DNA from: Sambucus nigra
Lineage: Eukaryota; Streptophyta; Magnoliopsida; Dipsacales; Adoxaceae
Direction: 5' to 3'
NCBI GenBank assembly: GCA_949130495.1
Contig: OX422207.1
Span: 710,678,456-710,742,455, forward strand
Length of the DNA: 64,000 nt
A program made the position numbers and the translations under genes. Positions 56,502 to 64,000 of the stretch are shown piece after piece. The notes under the pieces were generated by a model. It did no database searches, had not been told where the DNA came from, and saw nothing but the letters and a program-made list of their open reading frames with translations. How positions within the stretch are numbered: position 1 is the first letter of the stretch; each line of letters begins with the position of its first letter.

Positions 56502-57839
56502 CTTTTAGTGGAGAGACGCTGATTGATTTTAAAAAGGTATCTTAGATGTGGAAGCAAACACAAATGATACAAAGAATGAACTTATTGTGGTTTTCCTCGT
56601 ATGAATTCTTTCTAAATTTGTGGAGAGAACTAGAGAAATAAATTTCTTATTCATGTTACAAAAACGAAAACTCTCTAGTTAGTTCATATGAATAATTTGA
56701 ACTGATGTTGACACACTCATCTTTGTTACAGGTGTCATCGACATATGTGATTGTTTTCTCAGTGTTGATGTCGGGCCAGCACTATTCCACCTACATTGTT
56801 CAGCCTGTCCCTCTTCCCTGTCGAAGAGAAGGTGCCTATTGGACCTCCCATGAATATAATTTTGTACATTCTAAGTCCATAATATTAAACCCAATCTATA
56901 TATTAGAAACCCAATTTAACTAATGATTCCACCATTCATCTATTTCGATTCATTAAACTTCTTCTATGATGCCCAAACTGTTATGAACTCTTTGTTCTCA
57001 TATACTTTTTTCTCATATATTGTTTAGAATTAGATTGTTCTATCGTAGGTCATATTTGGGATTTGTGTTTTAAAATTTAAATTAGGGTTTCCAAAATTTT
57101 ATGGCCACTTTTGAATTTACAATAAGGTTAAAAGGTATTTTATGAGTTTGTTGATTAGACTCCATACTCAATTTCGAACGACTCTTAAATTTAACGAGTT
57201 ATTGGTACAATAGTTGAATGTGTAATATTTGGGTGGACAACTCCTTTTATTTTTAGGTTTTATTAGCAACCATAATACATAGGCAGGTAATAATCAAGTT
57301 TTGTTGCTCCACTTCTCTCTGCACGTATATATTTTATTTTTATACTCGAGAGGTTGTTTTAATTGATTTGGGAAATTGGTGTAAGAAAAATAAAGCTTTG
57401 GAGTAGTTACATATTTTTAGAGCCAAAATGGCGTTCAATACTAAAATTAACTTGGTGCCTAAATCATTAAAATTATTTTCCAGGTAGCTTACATTGAACT
57501 TTTAATGTGATTGATATCGATGTTATTATGTTTGGGGATTGCACAACACAGTTTTTAAATTTTCAAGATATTTGGGCGTTATTTAAATGGTACAAAAAAA
57601 GGTTTAAAGGTGAAATGGTAGGAAAAAAAATCAACACAAACCTGAATGACATACCCTATGCAAAAAAAGTTGAAAGGCTCAGTTCAAGAAGGAAAGGTAC
57701 AAATTGATTTTACCCTTACTAAATTTGATTTCAATTTATGTGTCACAATAATATTCTTGACATTGTGGATATTAGACATGTTTCACCCACATCATCAACT
57801 AGTTTGGTTTTATTCTTTCATTCATTAGTTTTGAGTTCA

Positions 57840-58213
57840 GGAGCATGTAACTGACGTGAAACCTAGCATCATGGAATTCTTCAAGACATCGTATTGGAGT
57901 AAAATAAAGGATGATTTGATGAATGATAAGTGCAGTTTTCAGTTCTTCCCCCCTTTTATCCTTTTTGTATTTTGATAAGACAAACATTCTAATATAAGTC
58001 TTCTGATACTTCAACAGTCATAGCACAGTCTCGATCTCATAATGAAGAGCTGAGAAACTTGAAAGATAAGATATCGTCTAATGAACAACTAAATGCCGCT
58101 CAGAATAAAAGATTTCAAAATTTGCAGACATTGTTGGACCAAATGGGATACTTTCGAGAAGTTATTGCGCGAAGAGTTCATTGGGTAGCTATCGAAATAC
58201 AAATGAAATCTGG
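57840..58213 (+). pseudogene. 3' exons of the CACTA-carried gene, candidate
   Basis: Two open pieces with splice-like borders: 57840-57938 (translation includes VTDVKPSIMEFFKTSYWSK, after AG, ending TGCAG) and 58014-58213 (SHNEELRNLKDKISSNEQ onward, after ACAG, ending at a TAG near 58217). The second is a coiled coil, as at the C-terminus of plant Ptta/En-Spm-associated proteins. An in-between frame at 57507-57707 has no motif. Plausible as the tail of the gene begun at 55810, but unproven. Confidence 0.35.
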
Positions 58214-61200
58214 TTAGTCTCAAATTCTCTTTAAATGTTGCAGCATTAAATAAATAAAATGGCCTGAAATAGCGGCAATAAGTAGCCAAATGTAAAATGG
58301 CTTACTTTGTGAGCTTATTTAAATAAATTGGGGGAAGGGATTTGCTGCTGGTTTGGTTTTGGAATTTGCTGTTGCTGTTGAGTTTATTTTAAATGTTAAA
58401 ACATGTTGGATTTAACGAATAAACAAATGAAACTATGTCAAAATTTTCTATAATTAATAAACATTCTAAATCGATTAAAAACATACCGTTAGAGGATGAA
58501 AACCCAAAACAACCTCCAAACAATCCCAAAGAGGCACGAACACCTCGTACGAGATCAATGTAACACATAGGAACTCACTGCCTAATCACGGTTTATACCA
58601 GTACTGATTATGTCCAATGAAGGGTGCTTTGGGAAGAACTTTCTAATACAAAGCAATGTAAGAGACACGGACACCTCGCACGGGACCAATGTAACATATA
58701 GAAACTGACCGTGTAGTCACGGGTTAACTAGTTTGAGAATATGACGATAATTTAAGAATATTCAGATTATTCTTAAGAACATACCGTTTGAGGGTGAAAA
58801 CCTAAACCAACCTGTTAAAGGGAAAAAACCCAAACCAACTCCTAGACGGCCCCGTAAGAGGTATGAACACCTCGCACGGGACCAATGTAACTTGTAGGAA
58901 CTGACCGCGTAGTCACGGGTCTCCCGATTAGAGAATATGATGATAATTTGAAAATATCTCGATTAGGCCTAAAAACAAGCCGTTAAAGGGTGAAAAACTA
59001 ATATCCCCCCAAACATCACCGTAAGAGGCACGAACACCTCTCACGAGGCCAATGTAACTTGTAGGAACTGACCGCGTAGTCACGGGACTCCCAATTTGAG
59101 AATATGACGATAATTTGCAAAAATCAACACTTAGACTTAAAAATAAGCCGTTAAAGGGTAAAAACCTAAACCATCCCCCAAACATCCCCGTAAGACGCAC
59201 GAACACCTCGCACGGGACCAATGTAACATGTAGGAACTGACTGCGTAGTCACGGGTCTAACGGTTTGAGAATATGACGATAATTTGCAAAAATCAACACT
59301 TAGACTTAAAAACAAGCCGTTGAAGGGTGAAAACCTAAATCATCCCCCAAACGTCCCCGTAAGAGGTACGGACACCTCGCACAGGGCCAATGTAACTTGT
59401 AGCAATTACCCGCATAATCACGGATCTCCCGATTTGAGAATATGGCGATAATTTACTAAAATCAACACGTAGACTTAAAAACAAGTCGTTAAAGGGTGAA
59501 AACCTAAACTATCCCCCAAACGTCCCCGTAAGAGGCACGAACACCTCGCACGGGACCAATGTAACTTGTAGGAACTGACCGCATAGTCACGGGTCTCCTA
59601 GTTTGAGAATATGACCATAATTTGCAAAAATCAACACTTAGACTTAAAAAAAGTCATTAAAGGGTGAAAACTCAAACCAACCCCTAAACGGACCCGTAAG
59701 AGGCACTAACTCCTCGCACAGGACCAATGTAACTTGCAGGAACTGATCACGTAGTCGCGGTTCTCCCAATTTTAGAATATGACGATTATTTGCAAAAATT
59801 AACACTTAGACTTAAAAATAAACTGTTAAACAGAGAACACCTAAACCAACCCCCAAACGACCCCGTAAGAGGAACGGACACCTCGTATAGGACCAATGTA
59901 ACTTGTAGGAACTGACCACGTAGTCATGGCACTCCCGATTTGAGAATATAACGATAATTTGAAAATATCTAGATTAGGCTTAAAAATAAAATCGTTAAAA
60001 GGGGAAAACCAAGACCATCCCCCAAATGTCCCCGTAAGAGGCACGAACACCTAGCACGGGACCAATGTAACTTACAGGAACTGATCGCGTAGTCACGGGT
60101 CTCCGAGTTTGAGAATATGACGATAATTTGAAAATATCTAGACTAGGCTTAAAAATAAGCCGTTAAAGTGTGAAAACCCAAACCAATCCCCAAACGGACC
60201 TGTAAGAGGCACAAACACCTCCCACCGGACCAATGTAACTTGTAGGAACTGACCGCGTAGTCACGGGACTCCCAATTTAAGAATATGATGATAATTTGTA
60301 AAAATCAACACTAAGACTTAAAAATAAGTCGTTAAAGGGTGAAAACATAAACCATAGCCCAAACATCCCCGTAAGAGGTACGGGCACCTCGCACGGGACC
60401 AATGAAACTTATAGGAACCGATCGCGTAGTCACGAGTCTCCCGGTTTGAGAATATGACAATAATTTGAAAATATCTACATTAGGCTTAAAAACGAGCCGT
60501 TAAAGGGTGAAAACCCAAACCAGCCCCCAAACGGACTCGCAAGAGGCACGAATACCTCGCACGAGACCAATGTAACTTGTAGGAACTGATCGCGTAGTCA
60601 CGAGACACCCGATTTAAGAATAGGACGATCATTTGTAAAAATCACACTTAGACTTAAAAATAAGTTGTTAAAGGATAAAAACCCAAACCAACCCCCAAAC
60701 GCGCCCGTAAGAGGTACGGGCACCTCCCACGGGACCAATGTAAGTTGTAGGAACTCACCGCTTAGTCACGGGACTTCTGATTTGAGAATATGACGATAAT
60801 TTGAAAAAATCAACACTTAAACTTAAAAATAAGTCATTAAAGGGTGAAAACCTAAATCATCCCCCAAACGTCCCCGTAAGAGGTACGGACACCTCTCACG
60901 GGACCAATGTAATTTGTAGCAACTGCCCGCATAATCACGGGTCTCCCGATTTGAGAATATGACGATAATTTGAAAATATCTAGCTTAGGCTTTAAAAAAA
61001 CCCATAAAGGGTGAAAACCCAAACGAACCCATAAGAGACACAAACACCTCGCACGGGACCAATGTAACTTGTAGGAACTGATCGCGTAGCTGCAGTTCTC
61101 TCGATCAGAGAATATGATGATAATTTCCAAAAATAAACACGTAGACTTAAAAACGAACCGTTAAAGAGAAAAACCTAAACCAACCCCCAAACGACACCGT

Positions 61201-61705
61201 AAGAGGCACGAACACGTCACACGGGACCAATGTAACTTACAGGAACCGACCGCGTAGTCACGGGACTCACGGTTTGAGAATACAATGATAATTTGAAAAT
61301 ATCTAGATCAGGCTTAAAAAAAATCGTTAAAAGGTGAAAACCCAAACCAACCCCGAAACGGACTCGTAAGAGGCACAAACACCTCGCACGGGACCAATGT
61401 AACTTGTAGGAACTGACCGCGTAGTCACATAACTCCCGATTTGAGAATATGATGATAATTTACAAAAATCAACACTTAAACTTAAAAACAAGTCGTTTGA
61501 GGATGAAAACGGGAACCTCGCACGGGACCAATGTAACTTGTAGCAACTGCCCGCATAATCACGGGTCTCCCCGATTTGAGAATATGAAGATCATTTAAAA
61601 ATATCTAGATTAGGCTTAAAAGAAGTCGTTAAAGGGTGAAAACCCAAACCAACCCCTAAACGGAACCGTAAGATGCACAAACACCTCGCACGGGACCAAT
61701 GTAAC

Positions 61706-63224
61706 TGATACGACGCAAATATTGCGTATTGCACCCGTTAACCTACTCCTTATTAGCCCCCTTGGGTATCTTAATCCATATATTTATGCTCGTTAACCAG
61801 AAAACCTCGGATTTCTATGTTAACATGTTTTGCAGGGGTTAATTGAGCTTTTGTAGGTATTTGGATGCTTAGTATGAAGTTCGGACGCTTTTCGGAAATG
61901 TTTCGTCGACTTTTGCAGCTTCGGGGGTATTTTAGTAATTTCAGCATTCGAGTTTGAATCCCGAACTCTTCACGGAATTTGAATCCCTTTGATTTCTCTT
62001 CACGTGGCCGCCAACGGTGCATGATTCCGAGTTGTATCGAGGGAGTTATGGCATTTTTAGGATGGTTTTTACTACAAAAGTACACTCAAGGTCACATTCA
62101 AGGGCATTTTAGTCATTTCATATTTTGGTTTTTTAACCTAATGTCTTCTTGTATGTTGTATTCCTCTGAGTTATCTTCGCGTAGCCTCCGACCGTGCCTA
62201 ATTCCAAGCTATAACGAAGAAATGGTGGCATTTTTCGTAAAACAAGAGCTGAGAATTCAGCACTGTCAGGTGCGAATCGATTCGGAGGGTGCGAATCGAT
62301 TCGGCTAAAGGTCCGCAAATCTCTATTTTTAAGTGGATTTTGGTGGGGTATTTTAGGGTAAAAGAATTGTATAAAGGGGGAGATCTTTTTTTATACTTGA
62401 TATAATTCATTTTAGGTTAGAAAATCATATTTTTGGGGATTTTTGTGGAGCTTCTCTCTCCTCCATTTCCATGGGTGTTTTGCCCACTTTGTACTTAGTT
62501 GTTTTAGCTTAATTTCTTTGTTGTTCTTTACTTTCTTGCCTAGATAAATTAGTTTAGTTTATTTATTTGTTGTTTTGTTTATTAATTAGTTGTTTAATTA
62601 AATTAATCATGTGTAGTGAGTAGTTAAAAAGGGTTTGGGTTGTGTTTCCGCCATTGATGGGCGTCGAGCTCCGAAAATTAGGTTTTTGTGTAAAATTATA
62701 TTTAATTGAAACCTCCCGTATTAAAGTCGGATTATTATGCGTTTAACTTTCTTTGTCACGCAACGTTAGTGTTTAAGCGATAATCCGAATTTAATCCGCG
62801 TGTGACCATTTTTGATTAAATGTTTAATCTTGCAACTTTGGGTTAAATTCCTTATTGTGTGATGTTTATGATTAATTAAAAATTCTCGGTTAAATATTTT
62901 TGAACCGAAATTCTAATTATTAGTTGTTTAGCCCATGGAGGGTACGCAATCCCGACTCTCATTTTAATTAGTTGTAATTTAGCGTTAACTTCTTATTTTT
63001 TCCTTTTTCACGAGTTCAACCTATCACCTTTTCAACTTTTATTCTTGAAATTATAAGGCAATTAAAATCTAAAATTCAATCACTCCCTGTGGATTTCTTA
63101 CGATACCCAACTTACCAATGTTCTTACTTGTCAAGTGTAGTTGTAGCTTAGGTTTTTGCATGTAGAGCGGGAGCCGAAATCAACGACAGTGTCCCTACAC
63201 GAATACTCGATTCCCCTCGCATCA
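61706..63224 (+). mobile_element. Solo LTR of the Athila-like family
   Basis: It starts TGATACGACGCAAATATTGCG and ends CGCATCA, 1519 bp, similar over its length to 35244-36869. The target-site duplication GTAAC lies at 61701-61705 and 63225-63229, and the satellite monomer continues in register after it. No internal region remains, so it arose by recombination between two LTRs. It lacks part of the family LTR around the palindromes and is clearly diverged from the 35-41 kb copies. Confidence 0.95.
62273..62303. repeat. Two CGAATCGATTCG palindromes in the solo LTR
   Basis: Perfect copies at 62273-62284 and 62292-62303, 19 bp apart. A TATA-like GTATAAAGGGGG follows at about 62369, so the cluster-then-TATA order is kept although the surrounding sequence has changed. 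Confidence 0.92.
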
Positions 63225-63645
63225 GTAACTTGTAGGAATTGACCGCATAATCGCGGTTCTCCGGATTTAAGAATATGACGATAATTTGTAAAAATTAGCA
63301 CTTAAGACTTGAAAACAAACAGTTAAAGGGGATAACCCAAACCATCCCCCAAATGTCCCCGTAAGAGGCACAAAGCCTAGCACGGGACCAACATAACTTA
63401 CAGGAACCGACCGCATAGTCACGGGTCTCCCGGTTTGAGAATATGACGATAATTTGAAAATATCTAGATTGGGCTTAAAAATCAGCTGTTAAAGGGTGAA
63501 AATCCAAACCAACCCCCAAACGGACCCGTAAGAGACAAAAACACCTTGCACTGGACCAATATAAGTTGTAGAAACTGACCACGTAGTCACGGGGACTCCC
63601 AATTTAAGAATATGACGATAATTTGTAAAAATCAACACTTATTTA

Positions 63646-64000
63646 GCATCACTGGTGGTGCAGTTTCTTGGAAATCTAAGAAACAAAATATTGTGGCTCA
63701 ATCCACTATGGAGTCTGAGATGATAGCACTAGCTACTGCTAGTGAAGAGGCAGGTTGGTTAAGAAACATCCTATCACATATCCCACGGTGGGAAAGGCCG
63801 ATACCAGCCGTTTTGATTCATTGTGATAGTACCGCGGCTATTTCAAAAGTAGAGAACCGTTATTATAACGGTAAGAAATGACAAATACATCATAAACATA
63901 GCACTGTTAGAGAATTTATTTCAACGGGTGCTGTGAGGGTGAATCATATACGGTTTGAACAGAACTTAGCTAATCTTTGACGAAAGGACTAGCCGGGGAG
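63646..64000 (+). pseudogene. pol: RNase H and 3' end of Ty1/copia pol, fragment
   Basis: The translation begins TGGAVSWKSKKQNIVAQSTM and continues with ESEMIAL, EEAGWLRN, HCDSTAAI and NRYYNGKK, the copia RNase H signature including its acidic residues. A TGA at 63879 cuts the frame in the basic stretch; the next 90 bases remain readable (HKHSTVREFISTGAVRV), then a one-base deletion near 63977 precedes LTKGLAGE at the window edge. The left end is an abrupt join to the satellite, so everything upstream of RNase H is missing. The rest continues beyond the window. Confidence 0.9.

Larger units (their letters stand above)
55476..58475 (+). mobile_element. CACTA (En/Spm-type) transposon, left end only
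   Basis: It starts CACTACACCAAAAATAGC at 55476, the canonical CACTA terminus, preceded by TAG as a possible 3-bp target-site copy. Subterminal words TTGGCACA / TGTGCCAAA in both orientations fill 55493-55616, as expected for transposase-binding repeats. The matching inverted end (GGTGTAGTG) was not found before the satellite array starts near 58480, nor later, so the right end is missing. The interior includes gene-like exons. Confidence 0.75.
58480..63645. repeat. 168-bp satellite array, about 21 monomers, interrupted by a solo LTR
   Basis: The anchor GGGACCAATGTAACTTGTAG recurs at 58684, 58881, 59048, 59217, 59386, 59555, 59723, 59892, 60061, 60229, 60398, 60566, 60734, 60903, 61058, 61226, 61393, 61527, 61695, 63387 and 63555, with an irregular one at 58554. 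Most steps are 167-169 bp; 130 and 197 near the left edge, 155 and 134 inside, mark local indels. Subtracting the solo LTR and its duplication, the step across it is 168. Two monomer types alternate in the right half. Length near a nucleosome repeat is common for plant satellites. Short reverse-strand frames repeat with the unit and are not genes. The right edge abuts a copia fragment abruptly. Confidence 0.95.

Noticed and set aside
58928..61130. Reverse-strand open frames with recurring GPVRGV-like text
   Set aside because: They recur with the 168-bp satellite unit, which is almost divisible by three (168 = 3 x 56), so frames stay open by period, without start or stop conservation.

Overview
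This window looks like heterochromatic, repeat-packed nuclear DNA of a large-genome flowering plant. The evidence is AT-rich sequence, plant-type LTR retrotransposon lineages with tRNA-Met and tRNA-Asp primer sites, a Helitron, a CACTA transposon, an RTE-like LINE and a long 168-bp satellite array. I found no convincing single-copy host gene, tRNA, rRNA or CRISPR array. Almost every coding stretch is a transposable-element gene, and nearly all carry stops or frameshifts.

Layout. 1-8881: Tekay/Del-type Ty3 chromovirus (5' LTR cut by the window edge, tRNA-iMet primer site, broken gag and pol, complete 2.6-kb 3' LTR). 8882-15240: reverse-strand LTR-like sequence with a Helitron (9318-13027) inside it. 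15262-18335: pol relic of a Tat/Retand-type Ty3 element; an antisense intron-containing relic lies at about 20150-20850, beyond a SIRE-like LTR (18400-19750). 21374-27190: structurally complete reverse-strand SIRE-like element with gag but no pol (TSD TAAAG). 28080-31390: second SIRE-like relic on the plus strand. 32037-34956: reverse-strand 2.9-kb Ty3-type LTR. 35244-41721: structurally complete non-autonomous element with Athila-like signals (tRNA-Asp primer site, TSD TAAAG), inserted in an older reverse-strand SIRE-like relic (34957-35243 and 41722-43850). 44480-47880: reverse-strand RTE-like LINE relic. 48500-55190: poorly recognisable repeats with two LTR-like promoter stretches. 55476 onward: one end of a CACTA element with decayed gene pieces. 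58480-63645: about 21 monomers of a 168-bp satellite, interrupted by a solo LTR (61706-63224, TSD GTAAC) of the same family as the 35-41 kb element. 63646-64000: Ty1/copia RNase H fragment.

Main observation. Most of the long LTRs carry a cluster of short perfect or near-perfect palindromes, with a different word in different families. The words have one architecture: three CpGs, one central and two flanking, as in CGAATCGATTCG, TCGTTCGAACGA, CGTGCGCACG and CGATCGATCG. In the best-preserved array seven copies lie at 20-22 bp or twice that, about two helical turns. In the SIRE-like and Athila-like LTRs the cluster sits just upstream of a TATA box. The word CGAATCGATTCG is shared by a Tekay and an Athila-like element, which are distant lineages. 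This looks like a common cis-regulatory design; I know of no description of it. All calls come from reading the sequence; no database was searched.
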